Source: Pelodera strongyloides (taxonomy: Eukaryota > Nematoda > Chromadorea > Rhabditida > Rhabditidae). Taken from it: 64,000 bases of DNA. Positions 10,441 through 21,571 of this stretch are shown one piece after another. Made by a program: the position numbers and the translations under genes. The notes under the pieces are model-generated. The model searched no databases. It was given only the letters and a program-made list of their open reading frames with translations, and was not told the DNA's origin. The stretch covers positions 1-64,000 of the forward strand of contig JAANDG010000002.1 of assembly GCA_036852015.1 (NCBI GenBank). Reading direction: 5' to 3'. Within the stretch, counting starts at the first letter, position 1. Each line of letters begins with the position of its first letter.

Positions 10441-10831
10441 ACTAAGAGGATATTGTGCGACTTATAGAAACTTATGCATAGAATTAAAATTAGCTGAATG
10501 GGTCGCGATCTTTTAACTACTCAAAACCCGCTGATCCGTTTCAATTTATAACTGTCATCATCAAGACAGAGATCTCTCCCTCTCTTTCTTTCTCTCCCTC
10601 TCTAGCGGCTTAGAAAAGGCTCAAGACGAAAAGCTCCTGTTTTTCAGAATATTACATGTGATATAGTTTATGAGAATCTAATGTAAGCCAATTAGTCTGG
10701 AGATAAACCACCACTTGCGAGAACCGTGTTCCAATTGGGTGAATCGTTCAACTCAAGTCAACACCCCATGATCCAATTTTGAATGTCACGGTATTCTAAC
10801 AACGGGACGCACAAAGGCACCAACTTCGTAC

Positions 10832-10967
10832 TAAGGCCATATTCATCACTCCCATTCCCGCAGGGAAATATGCCCGGGGGACAGAAAAATAGCATTCTAA
10901 TGTGAGAGACGCAGAGAAAAAGGCGGACTATTCCCCATGGGGAATTGAGTGGTGAATATGGCCTCAG
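10832..10967. repeat. MITE family G copy (GGCCATATTCACCAC type)
   Basis: A ~136-bp element ending in GGCCATATTCATCACTC and GTGGTGAATATGGCC, with ATTCCCC motifs in the arms. Two other copies lie at 14,300 and 62,009. The 185-codon minus-strand frame at 10,758-11,315 passes straight through it and is not a gene. Confidence 0.75.
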
Positions 10968-12212
10968 GACTAAAAGTGATCCTATGCCAAAATAGAAAAT
11001 GGATGTATTTATGCATCTGCGCGTGATGCCTAACGTCGCCGACGCCGACGGACATGAGCAAAAGTTTCTAAGCGATCTCACGGGAAAACCGAAGGAGCGC
11101 CGAAACCACAGAAAACCCGCATGTAGCCGGTCAAGTAATGGATTCCTCATCAGAAGAAACATATGGTGAGCAGCCACCTGTTGGCGACTACTTCTCGTCC
11201 ACGTCCACTCCCACTGTTTTCGCGAAAAATTGGACACCCACGACGTCGCCAAGAGGTCACCAAATGGTTTGTCCCGCTGAACAATTTGATAACCGTCTCC
11301 AAATGGTTTCCTCATTTCCTAGGCTGCCCCTGAAGCATGTCTCACTGCTAATAGCACATAACCCTCTATTTCAATAACCGATCAAAAAGTATTCGCAATC
11401 TACGATTTCAATTTCGACTCAAAAAAGTTGTTTCCTCCTTCTTATCATTAGTCCTAGTTTTGAAACATATTGTAGCCTGATGTCCCTTTAACATTCAAAA
11501 TCTTAGCGTATTTTCTCTCTTCGCACGTGTTTTGAACGTTTTCTGTACACATAAACACCGGTATCAATACAACTGAACATGGTTTAAACACAAAAACGGG
11601 CAGTTTAGTGGTTAAAATGCTTGGAAAAAAACTCATTTCGTCGAAGTGTTTCTGTCTGTGTATTGTGTACTCTGCGCTATACCCGATCTTATTATGACCT
11701 CTTAAAATATAAAAAAAGGCTTATCAACACGAAATTCACATGTATTTCCGCACTATGTACGTAGAGTGGGGGAATTACATGTTGTGAAGAGTTGTTGATT
11801 AGAGATTTGAAAACTGGGTGTCCCTTCACAAATTCCACCCTTCACTTGCTAGTGGTTGGTTGGTTTTTTGGGGTTTTTCACAAACAACTGGCGATGCGGC
11901 ATGGAACAGTCGCTAGATGGGCAACAAGTGGTCATGCAATGGTCTTCTTCGTGAAAGAGCGTATGTACATATTCTGTGCGTATATGGTCTGCTAATGCTG
12001 GGGGTACAAGGTTTTTAACACGGCCGTATGGCCGAATGTTAGCGTGCCGTTGATGCCCAAGTTAACCAATGATCAGAGAACATAGTTTATACAAATAAAT
12101 AATGTAGGGTAGGTTACAAAAAAAATTCAAAAATACAAAGAAATATAGCTGTAATGCAAATATCAAGATAATGAATCGTATGATAGTTTTACCGTCGTGT
12201 ATTGGATAGTAA
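10968..12212. other. Intergenic DNA without a supported gene
   Basis: Only short open frames without domains are present. Fragments of the CACCAAATGGTTT motif occur near 11,258. I see no RNA gene or strong structure. Confidence 0.4.
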
Positions 12213-12380
12213 AGTGAAAGCGAAATACCGACCGGGTTTGAAATGAATTATAACGTATTTATGCAAATTTACTTTAATTTAGCTCGATTTTTTATACTTA
12301 TTGATATTCATTTGCATAAGCTGCACACGAATACTGGTGTACCCTTTGTGTTTCAAAAACCGGCCGGTATTTCGCTTTAA
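12213..12380. repeat. MITE family A copy
   Basis: Termini GAAAGCGAAATACCGACCGG and CCGGCCGGTATTTCGCTTTAA enclose the usual interior with TTTGCATAAGCTGC. It lies just downstream of the 3' end of the minus-strand chemoreceptor. Confidence 0.85.
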
Positions 12381-12407
12381 AGTAGCAGTTAACTGATATT
12401 AAGATAA

Positions 12408-15400
12408 TTATTTATCCGATTGTGTTTGCATCGTAATTGAGTTAACGCGTTGAGTTCTGTTGATGATGCCACATAAAATCTCGCGAAATGCCCTACCGTA
12501 TACAGGACAGCAAAATACAAATAAATAGGTGATCAGAATAGAATGCAGGGCTGGAATCGTGGCCAAGATGTGAAGGCACACTGAAACAAAATATACTTGG
12601 GAAAAGAATGGGTAGGAAAACGACGGACACTGCCTCCGCAAAAACCGTATGTAGCCAGTGAAATGAGTTCGGTCGAAAAAAGGATGGCGACCATTTGCCG
12701 ACCACCTAGTGACCATTATGGTAAAATAAGATTAAATGCTCAAAAAACCACCTACTCAAGCTCACTGGGATATCAAAGTAGAGCGCCAAAATGATGAGCA
12801 CAAACGGAAGTATGAGAATTGCCAAGGTGAAGCCCAGCTGAAATAGGTTATGTACGACTTATATCACAAAGATTGTCTAAAAGCTACCGGTTACTTGTTA
12901 GTTCCCTAGCTCTTAGAAGTACCCGCGAAGGGCAAAAAGACTGCAACCATCAGCATTTAAAGGTTAAAGGTTAAAGCTAGGACTGTTCTTCAGGGCCCCG
13001 AAGGGGTCCCTGCAGTCCGCTCTGGTCTACCGAAGTAGTGCGCTCCAGAGAATAGGCCATCTATGATTACGGAATGGGTGGCCAGCCCTAATTCAAGAAA
13101 CAAGAAACCTTCCCAAGTTTTCACCTGGTACTGTTTTTACCACCCGGTCGGTGCAACCGGGTGGTAAAAACAGTACCAGGTGAGAACTTCTTAAAGGGAT
13201 AGGTTCACCTCAAGTTGCAACTTTTTTTATAATTTATATTGATAGTATGACCTATGACGGCCCAAATGCGATTGCAGTAAATTTCCTTTGCTCCCAGTAG
13301 TAGGAGAGCTTGCTCAAAAAAGCTAAACTACTTCGAATCTATAAAACAATTGGAGTACCGCAGCCATGGCAAGTGGGAAATAGCGCAGAAGGGCTGGAGA
13401 CGCTAGAAAATACAGGGCCCTTTTATCATCCTCTGTCTATCACAACAATATCTGCACCTCCAGCCCTCCTGCACTATTTCCCACTTACCATGGCTGTGGT
13501 AATCCAATTGTTTTATAGATTCGAGATAGTTTTGCTTTTTTGAGCAAGCTCTCCTACTACGGGGAGCAAAGGAAATTTACTACAATTTTCTCATTTTGAC
13601 CGTCATAGGTCATACTATCAACAAAAATTATAAAAAAGGTGCAATTCGAGGTGAACCTATCCCTTTAATATTCAAGCCTTTCAGCTACGCTACGCATATT
13701 GCTGACACAGCGCCACAGGCATACATAAAAATTCAGTAAGTAGTGTTATATGTTTAGTTCTGGTCAAACCCTGAAATTGAGCCTGAACTAGCGCAAAAAC
13801 AAAACAGCACTTACCCTAATCATGATAAACGTTTGAACTTTTCGGTAGGATGTCACAGTGCTTTCAGCGACAAGTGTCTTCAACCATCTTGCATGACATT
13901 CAATATTTACGTCGACCACTATGAACAGCGTGACGAGTCCGATCACTGAGATGCCCATCAGGACAACCCATACTCTCATCAGAAAGGTCATATGATACAC
14001 GGCAACCAAGTAGACATGGTTGACGTCGAATTGCTCGAGCCTATTGACCTTAAAACGGTATGACACGTGATTTGTGAAGCGTTTTGGACAATTTCTATGC
14101 AAATTTACGCGTCATGCACTGAATTTCCGACATAGAATGGAGCTATCCCAACTCTATTCCGATTTTCCAAAGAACAAGGATCGCAAAACCTATGCAACTT
14201 TGAGCTTTGAGCTGCAGCTATGCAGCAGCAAGGTTTAAAAGTTGATTATCGACGCAAGATTTAGTAATAATTGATTGCGAGTGAATTTTTTTCACCGGTT
14301 CTCAGATTCAATATTCATCACTCGTTTCCCCATGGATAATTCCCTGTCTTTTCCTCTGCGTGTCTCGAATGCTATTTTCTGTCCGCAGGGAATATTTCCC
14401 CGAGGGAGTCGTAGTGGTGAATATGGCCTCATCACCCTAGATATAGATATAGTAGCAATCGCGTTTAAAACAAGATCGCGTATTCTTGGTGCGTATCCAA
14501 CCTACCGTAGTGCCGCTTTCAAACATTTCCAGTGTGCCGGCCACGAAGAAAAAGCTCACTGCCGACATTGTGAGTGAAAATGCAAATATTTTCGCGATCC
14601 AAACTTGTCGTCTTGTTAATTTCAATTGTCCAAGTGGTGCCATAATTGACTGTTTGAAGATCATCACACTGGCGATACCGCAAATTTTCAAAGATAACAC
14701 AAGAAGAGATGCGGTCTGGAAACAAATTAGCTACATCGAATTGTGCTCGTGCACCTACTACGTTCACAGCTGCGCCGCGCGCAAATGCGTAACCGCGCCC
14801 GCGGAAATTCTGTCCCGGGAAATTGCTTTTCAACATGGGAAAGGCGGATACGCAGAAAAGAGGTTTCTCTTTGTTTCAAATTTTTCAATGCAATTTGCAA
14901 TCTTTTCCCGCCGACGCGGCTACGCATTTGCGCGCTGCGCGCCTGAAGACCAGTGTATGACCGCCCCTGGCGCAACTGCGCCCACCTATTTTTTTCTGGT
15001 GTTTAAAGCGAACTTCCGGCCGGTTTATGAAACCCATTGTGGCCAACTGCATTCTTATGTATTTATGCTAAGTGGGGTCGAACTGCGGTTGATTTTAATT
15101 ATGCTAATTTGCATATGATGCTTAAAATGTAAATGCCCATGTTGCGTTTCAAAAACGGCCTTTATTTCGCTTTAAAACCGGCTCCAAATAAGTGAGGTTG
15201 GTGCGCACACTGACAAAGTCCAGTGCTGCCGCAAGAAAATAAAATAGCAAAAGAACAAAAAATTGCTTGGCGCAAATAGAGGACACAACAAAAAGGCTTT
15301 GCATGAAAATGGTGACCAACCAATTGGTAATGACATGGAATCCGTAAATATCGCGTCAATAAACCTCCACAACGTGCTGATGATGATGGAAATATGATCT

Positions 15401-15964
15401 GCGGGCGTACTAGAATGTGATACAAAAGGTCCCAGACAGAATAGCACACCTGCAAGAAAAATATGCTTAATAAAGTATGTATTTACAATATGTAAAATTA
15501 CTGAAAAATAACCGGTAAAACGTTATTGAAAGGTGACAAATAGACCTCCACAAACCCGGCTGAAACATAGTTTGTGTTTTGATGTTGTGCGTAAAATTGG
15601 TTCATTTTCTTTACGTTACCCTTTACTTACAATTAGCAATAACCACTCAATGCTATCACAAGATATGTTGATTTTTTTCTTGATTTTTTTCCACGTTTCA
15701 TTTTTCTATTGCAATTAATTGCATCTCGATCTCGAAGAAATATAACTATTCTGTCATAACCTATCTTAGACAAATAGTTTTATAAAACGATGTTACCTGT
15801 AAGAAAGCTAAGTGGTTTCTCAAGCGGTGCATCGCGGGCGGTGTCCGGGTCAATAGTAAAAAGAAGGCTATTGTGTTGCAGATAGCAGACAGAGGAATTA
15901 TTAAATACAGTGCGAATGAATAGTAATACGTGAACTCGTTGGCCGCTTCAATGCCGGGATTCAT
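12408..15964 (-). CDS. Srh/Sri-type seven-TM chemoreceptor, with one frame break
   Basis: Six exons on the minus strand: 15964-15797, 15449-~15215, 14649-14506, 14048-13815, 12837-12766 and 12629-12408. Junctions follow GT/AG and the phases fit except within exon 2. Exon 1 (MNPGIEAANE...) gives TM1 and the LTRTPPAMHRLRNHLAFLQ loop. Exon 4 ends with the intracellular STVTSYRKVQTFIMI segment before TM6. Exon 6 carries the family C-terminal motif HSILITYLFVFCCPVYGRAF (TM7 then P-x-Y-x-R). These patterns are those of nematode Srh/Sri chemosensory GPCRs, about 330 residues. Exon 2 begins in one frame (VCYSVWDLLYHILVRPQ) and continues in another (VITNWLVTIFMQSL), its 235-nt length being one base over a codon multiple. 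It is either a pseudogene or the base is an assembly error. Exon 3 boundaries are the least certain. MITEs fill the introns. Confidence 0.75.
13119..13187. repeat. Near-perfect 69-bp hairpin
   Basis: TTTTCACCTGGTACTGTTTT is followed by its complement through a CACCCGGT / ACCGGGTG core with a seven-base loop. It lies in the intron between exons 4 and 5 of the chemoreceptor, just before a TTAAAGGGATAG element. It is probably a small foldback element. Confidence 0.75.
13191..13668. repeat. MITE family D copy (TTAAAGGGATAGGTTCACC type)
   Basis: This ~478-bp foldback has arms of about 210 bases. The left end TTAAAGGGATAGGTTCACC is complementary to the right end GGTGAACCTATCCCTTTAA, and the arms share TCAAAAAAGC and AGCCATGG. 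It is intronic in the Srh/Sri gene. Another member of the family, with the same termini and different interior, is at 33,411. Confidence 0.85.
14300..14431. repeat. MITE family G copy
   Basis: ATATTCATCACTC at the left and GTGGTGAATATGGCC at the right flank ATTCCC / GGGAAT arms. The element lies in the intron between exons 3 and 4 of the minus-strand chemoreceptor. Confidence 0.65.
14740..14985. repeat. GC-rich inverted repeat
   Basis: GCGCCGCGCGCAAATGCGTA near 14,770 is matched in inverse by TACGCATTTGCGCGCTGCGC near 14,920, with CGCGG flanks. It is an island of GC-rich sequence within an intron and resembles the other GGCGC islands of the window. Confidence 0.6.
15002..15176. repeat. MITE family A copy
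   Basis: TTAAAGCGAACTTCCGGCCGG and GCCTTTATTTCGCTTTAA termini with the octamer-like interior. It lies in the intron after exon 2 of the Srh/Sri gene, immediately downstream of that exon. Confidence 0.85.
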
Positions 15965-16019
15965 TTCTGAAATTATTCTGAAACCTGAACTGAGCAGGCT
16001 TCGGAAACGAAAGATTATA

Positions 16020-17112
16020 TTCAACTACTCTTCATGAAGGAAAAGCACACTAGCAAACGAGTAATGTAAAGTGTGTAGGTGCAACGCCGCATAGAGTGCC
16101 ATATGTGCGAAATCGATGCCGCACTTGAGCGGGAAGCGCCGCCACACTTGAGCGGAAACGCTGCTAACAAGTGGCGTTCGCTGGATTTACGCGGAACCGC
16201 TGCCATGCTGGTCCTGGCAAGCTGCTCAAAGACAAATCAGCCGACTAACAAGTGGGAAACACGGCTTAAAGGGAGATGCCCATGAGAATAAAGTTTTCCT
16301 CAATTTATTTGTAAAGAATGTCCGGAATTTCAGAATTATTACCGTGAAAACCGCATTGCCTGAAGCCTAGAACTCACAGAGTTATTCCCCGGCAAAGAGT
16401 TCGGCCAGGTACCGTAGTCAAAATCAATTTTCTCGCTTTTAGGGCATTCTTGTATTGCAAACGCCTCTTTATAGTTGTAGGAATGAGATGAAAACACACA
16501 AAATGATGTTTTTACATTTCTCGTCCACGCCTTATAAAATAGTAAAATTCTGATCTACGCAACGAATCTCCCTTGGGATGGATTTCAACATTGCTTCTTT
16601 TCTTAATTTATATTTACCGTAATAGAATAACGAAAACACTTTTTTTTTAGTTTTTAGACTAACAACGCCTGAAGGCAAAGCTGAAGTACATAGATCTCAA
16701 GATTTTAAAGGCGTTCAGAAAGACGAACACGTATTTTTTTACAAATTAGGTAAAACAATATAGGGCTACATATACTAGTTGTCATCACTGCAACTAGTAA
16801 TTATGAATAAATGCCATTTAGATAAAAAAAACTTCTGCAGACTGTGGACCATACATTGAATTACGATATACGATATGGACTATATATAACTTTTTATTCA
16901 ATTAATGATATAAACACATATATAGTGACGAAGAAAAAAAAACAATGTATGCTAGCTAATGATCTTTGCATAACACAGTAATATAGAAAATGAGATGAGC
17001 TCATGGGTCAGGCCCATTTCAATATAACCTTACTTTTTTTATTTATCCCCCATATTTAGCCTCACGAACATAGTCGAGAACTAAATATCCAAATGAATGA
17101 ACTTAGCAGGCA
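16020..17112. other. Intergenic DNA with a GC-rich patch and a partial family E MITE
   Basis: 16,080-16,240 is GC-rich with repeated CGCTG / ACTTGAGCGG motifs. 16,265-16,447 is a left-arm-only copy of the TTAAAGGGAGA element that is complete at 39.66 kb. The rest is AT-rich with no supported gene. Confidence 0.5.
16265..16447. repeat. MITE family E, left arm only
   Basis: It is clearly related to the left arm of the 39,664-40,116 element through TTAAAGGGAGA, AGTTTTCCTCAATTT, AATGTCCGGAATTTCAG and ACTCACAGAGTTATTCC. The right inverted arm is absent, so this copy is truncated. Confidence 0.75.
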
Positions 17113-17415
17113 ATCCCCAGTTTTGTTCACTCCATTTGCTTCTCCGTGTCAAAAATAGTAGGATACAATATTTTTCAAGCTCCAGGCACAAAATTCACGC
17201 AGTATTCAGCATTTTACCATAACCGGTGTTACCCAGGAATGGCCAATATGCTTGGCGTGGCAATTGTGTTATTGGCCAATCAGCGCGAATGGGCGTGACA
17301 ATTGCAATAGATTGTTGGGTATGACGGCTATGGTAAATTGCTGGATGCTGTGTGGATTTTGATAGGAAAAATATTTGACAATGAGAATCAGATGGAGTGA
17401 TCAAAATTAGGGGCC
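17113..17415. repeat. Inverted-repeat element, ~300 bp
   Basis: The outer ends CACTCCAT and ATGGAGTG pair, as do inner arms ATTTACCATA-like and TATGGTAAAT. A GTGGCAATTGTGTTATTGGCC core also folds back. It appears to be a foldback or MITE of a family not seen elsewhere in the window. Confidence 0.55.
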
Positions 17416-17459
17416 TTACCCTTTAATCTCGGAAAGTAGTAAAAAACACTATTTTTTAG

Positions 17460-17690
17460 CGAGGGTGCGCGAGAATAGGGCTACATTGGCGCGAGAAACT
17501 AATTCTGCTAGGGTGCATATCCAGGACGACAGCAACATTTTGAAACCACGAGCAAAAACAGTGATACTAATCGGCGTGCTTGTTTTGGTACTGTACTTGT
17601 ACGGAGAGCTGACTGTGTGTACTCGATCAGAGATCAGATTCCGCCTTGTAGAAGCCGTATGTATCTTGTTGGGCATGAGCGTGACACCGT
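17460..17690 (+). other. Possible membrane-protein exon
   Basis: An open frame of about 75 codons contains one clear hydrophobic segment (TVILIGVLVLVLYLYGEL) preceded by a basic stretch (LKPRAK), as in a type II membrane anchor. It ends at ACACCG followed by GTAAGTG, a strong nematode 5' splice site. No downstream exon could be linked to it, and the start is uncertain. It could be the first coding exon of an anchored enzyme or a remnant. Confidence 0.3.
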
Positions 17691-18937
17691 AAGTGTACTT
17701 TACGTAAACTCATAGATCTGATTGCGTACGTAAATCTCCAGGGAAAAATTTCAACAATGCCACTTTAGTGATTTGCTTCATTTCCTTGTGATTTCTCGAT
17801 TAAGGATTTTGTATAAGTCATTTGTTTCCTACAGCGGTTACCCCTTGAATTGAACGCGATTTTAAAAGGCAGTAACCGCGCGAGACGCATCGCAGAGTAC
17901 GGTAGGAGAGTATATAAGGCGGAGGCCGCGGGCCTAAAGTCATTGACGGTCCTTGGAGCCCACCCACCCGCCCTGATATGTGTGAAGAAGCATTGAGGCA
18001 GCAAAAAGTCTCACAGCGCGGCCTTATGTGCTTCTGTCAATAATTCGTAGTGAAATTAAGCTAGCGAAACTGCTTTTCCAAGAACCTTGAGTAAACGAGA
18101 GATTTTATTGACATTATTCATGTTTCTAAGGATGAGTGTGATACGTTAACCAATACCCATGTACGGTTGTTCAAGTGCAAGATGCTCAAATGCTGAATAA
18201 TCTTAGGGAGAGGTGGAAGGTGGAACTACTTTTCAGCTAGGATAGCTATGGCTAAAAGCATACTAAAAGCAGTTCAAGTATACACGGGTCGTCACTATTT
18301 CACAACTTTCTTATCACGACTTGGCATACAATGTGGCTACGTTCGTGCGATGCGCGACGCCAGCAACATTAGCTTGCAATAAAATGCTAGTACGTGTGAA
18401 GGAAACATTAGTTATGTGCTGGCGAGGGTAAGTCTAGGAGGCACGACTAGGCTGGACCGAGACCACATAAATATTGTTTATTGGATGAAAATGCAAAAAA
18501 TCTACGATCTAAGATCATGCTGAGTATAAAGTTTAACATCCACAAATCTAACATCCACATACAGCCACCCTAAGCCTAAGCCTAAGCCGCTTTACAATAG
18601 AGAACCAGGTTGCAGCATTTTTGTAGGTAGCAGAGAGTGGTTGAGGGGAGAAGCAATGTCAAGGTATGTGCTATAGATTCAACAACCTAAATCGTCTATT
18701 TTTTTTTTTTTGAATTACAACACACATATACCATCCGTGTACAGTCGTTTGGCCGTAAAGTTGCATTCTATCCAAATTCGATTACCTCTTTATTAAACGT
18801 TTAAAAACAAAAACAAAAATATATAACGTACCCAAACAGAATCGAAACATCTAATTACGGTGATGCAATTACTGTTTGCTTGTGTTATTTTATGTCGCCA
18901 AAAATACTACTTGGTAATTTGATCCGAAAAGAGACAA
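17691..18937. other. Intergenic DNA with a telomere-like tract
   Basis: No gene is supported. Positions 18,572-18,597 hold three tandem CCTAAG units, the nematode TTAGGC telomere repeat read from the other strand. Promoter-like TATATAAGGC near 17,911 is isolated. Confidence 0.5.
18572..18597 (-). repeat. Interstitial TTAGGC telomere-type repeat
   Basis: CCTAAGCCTAAGCCTAAGCC is a run of the nematode telomeric hexamer. Related degenerate stretches occur at ~21,360, 32,910, 36,780 and 44,240. They support a nematode origin of this DNA. Confidence 0.75.
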
Positions 18938-19108
18938 TTTAAAGCGGTATAACATCCGGTTTTTGAAACGTATGCTAGACGATCTATTCCCATATGGTGT
19001 ATAGCTGCGCGGCACTGCGCGATTTTAGTCTAGTTATAAAGATTTGCATACAAAATCTGGGAAAGCGTCGCCCATAAGTTTCAGAAACCGGCCGTTATTT
19101 CGCTGTAA
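18938..19108. repeat. MITE family B copy (AGCGGTATAACATCCGG type)
   Basis: TTTAAAGCGGTATAACATCC at the left and CGGCCGTTATTTCGCTGTAA at the right enclose TGAAACG / GTTTCAGAAACC arms. This family is distinct from family A in its GGTATAAC termini. Confidence 0.75.
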
Positions 19109-19194
19109 CAATCAGCGAATCTTTTCTCGTCTTGCTGATGCAACCATTTTCCAAATGAATAATTATGTGCCGACTTCAAATTCAGCCAAAACAG

Positions 19195-19367
19195 ATATAA
19201 CGGCCGCTTTTTGAAACGGACTTTGGTAACAGCATTCCCAAATGCAAATGAGTATAATTAGAAATTAGAATGAGAAGTCGTGCAATATCGTGCAGTCACT
19301 TGTATACAACATATGGGAATGCAGGTTTCCACATACGCTTCAAAATCCGGATGTTATACCCCTTTAA
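19195..19367. repeat. MITE family B copy
   Basis: ATATAACGGCCGCTTTTTGA and AATCCGGATGTTATACC-CTTTAA termini; the interior includes AAATGCAAATGAGTATAATT. It lies about 90 bp from another family B copy. Confidence 0.75.
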
Positions 19368-20654
19368 GCTCCTATTCCCACCTAACGGGAAAAACTAAAT
19401 TTTGTAATTACCTTACTTAGTACTTCGATATTTAATTTGATTCGTGAGCCTGACTCTAGCTAGTCACCTCATGACACTTTTAAGTAAGCACAACTTCTTA
19501 GCAAGGAAATATAAAATACAAGTTCAGTTTCCCTATGACGGCAGCAGGTTTTCCCACAAAATTTAGGCGAGAAACATGGGATTCACAAAAATAAGGCCCC
19601 ATTATTTATAACTTAAGTTCTCGTGTGAAAGTTCAGAATTTCATTTAGCTTTTATTGAAGTTTAGTCTAAATCTTGCACGATGTAGCCAAGACAAGATGT
19701 ATGTTGTTACATTGAAAATATTTTAAAATTTGAACGAATTTAACGGTACTACTTTTAGCAGATTTAAAGCGTGTATAGTTTCTGCGACTATAGCGCTTCA
19801 TTTGTTCATTGTTCTCTTCAAAAGTAAAATTGCTAGCTAGGATTTAGCTCTCTTTGCCATTTTGCTGCGCTCAGAAAGCACACATCATCAGCTGTTTATT
19901 GGGGGTTTGTAAGTATGCTGAAAATTTACCGTATCTTGGAACCACACGATAAAATTTTATTTTTTATCTTTAGTGCAAAAATACGGTAGTGTTGACAGAA
20001 ACATGGACGTTTTTTGGTATACTTAAACCCCCTTAGTTTAATAAATCGGTGTATGTTGTACATATATTTGCACATTATTTCATAACTTACGAAATGACAC
20101 TGTTTTAATTTTTTATCACTTTTTCCACGCAAACACATCAGAATAACACTTCGACGTTAAGAAAAAAGGCTCTCAGGGGGCCTGTTAAAACTTTTGTGTC
20201 TCAAATAAATTAGAATTGTTTCGTTGCTCTGAACGAGAGGCGCTCTTATAAATTTATTATCACTTTGAACGTCTTCGTTTCTTCGTAAAATTTCGTATCC
20301 ATGTAGTTTCTTATGGGATTATTGCTTGTTTGTATATTTGTGTGTAACGCTCCTAAATTCAGTTTTATTAAACAGTCCAATGTACAGGGGTAAAGGGATC
20401 ATGTACAAAACGCATGTGGCATTATGGTCGGGCCATTACCCGACAAATTCAAAGAAACGCGCCAGAAATTGTTCTGAAACTACAATTGGAGCGCGGTCGG
20501 CAGGGAGGAACGGTCGTGGTCCGTTTCGCGAAACTACAAGTGGCGCCCGGTCCGCTGGGAGGAGCGGTTCTAGTCCGTTTGGCCCGACTGATGCCCCCGT
20601 ACATGTGGCTAGACTTAATTTATCAGTTTATTTACATAGATTATCTTTTAGTCA
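19368..20654. other. Upstream region of the Srsx gene
   Basis: AT-rich, with a GC-rich patch at 20,470-20,600 that contains two ~57-bp imperfect tandem units (ACTACAA-TGG-GCGCGGTCGGC type). No other gene is supported. The patch lies within 200 bp of the Srsx start codon, so it could belong to its promoter region. Confidence 0.4.
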
Positions 20655-21495
20655 ATGAGTGGGAATGATACGTTGCCCGACAACATTACCCCATATATTC
20701 TACCGGCTATAATTTTCTTCACACCGTGTACTTTTATCGGAATCATCGGCAATTTTCTCATGACAATTGTGACAATAAAAGCAAAGTTCGTGTAATATTA
20801 CTAAACTTTTTATTTTCAACTAAAAAGTGTATGAATATAGAAAACCATAGGAATAATAGACAAACAGGCAAAGGATAACGTGAATCGCTTCACTTGTTTT
20901 ATCTAGTCAAGTTAGATCTTCGAGCATTTACGACTCCCGGAATAAAAATGAAAGTCACTGATGTAAAATTGCCTTTATTGCCAGCGTTTCGCAATTACGA
21001 CATCATCAGGGCGGAATGATTACCTCAAACTTGGGTAATTAAACCTAGGTATAAACTAGTGTAGTGCAAAACTGTTAGATTGTAGGAGGACATTTTCTTG
21101 AATGGGATCTGCGGTTCAGAATCCTGCAAGGTTCCCGAACAATTTGGAAAGTACCGTTCCCCAGAATCCAGCATGCATTTCGCAAACCACGTGTCATATC
21201 CCTTTAATTTTAGGAACCTCCGTTCACCCTGTCACATTCTTATTGGATTGCATTGCTTTTGCGATTTACTGCATCAGTCCGGTCATTTCACCTTTCTCTA
21301 TGGTTTATACACACAAACCGAGTGGATACGACTCGACGTGTGCTTTTATTTTCAAGTGGGTTTAGGCTTACTTAGGCTTAGACTTAGGGTTTAGGCAAAA
21401 TATTACATATGTATATTAAAAGGACTAACAGTGGTAGAATTGCTCGCTATTTATTTAAAGCGAAATACCGGCCGGTGTTTTTTTTTTTTTTTTTT

Positions 21496-21571
<76 letters not shown>

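Noticed and set aside
10758..11315. 185-codon minus-strand open frame
   Set aside because: It runs straight through a family G MITE, has no domain or splice context and its composition is not protein-like.
14486..15118. 210-codon plus-strand open frame
   Set aside because: It is antisense to exon 3 of the Srh/Sri gene and then enters a GC-rich repeat and a MITE.
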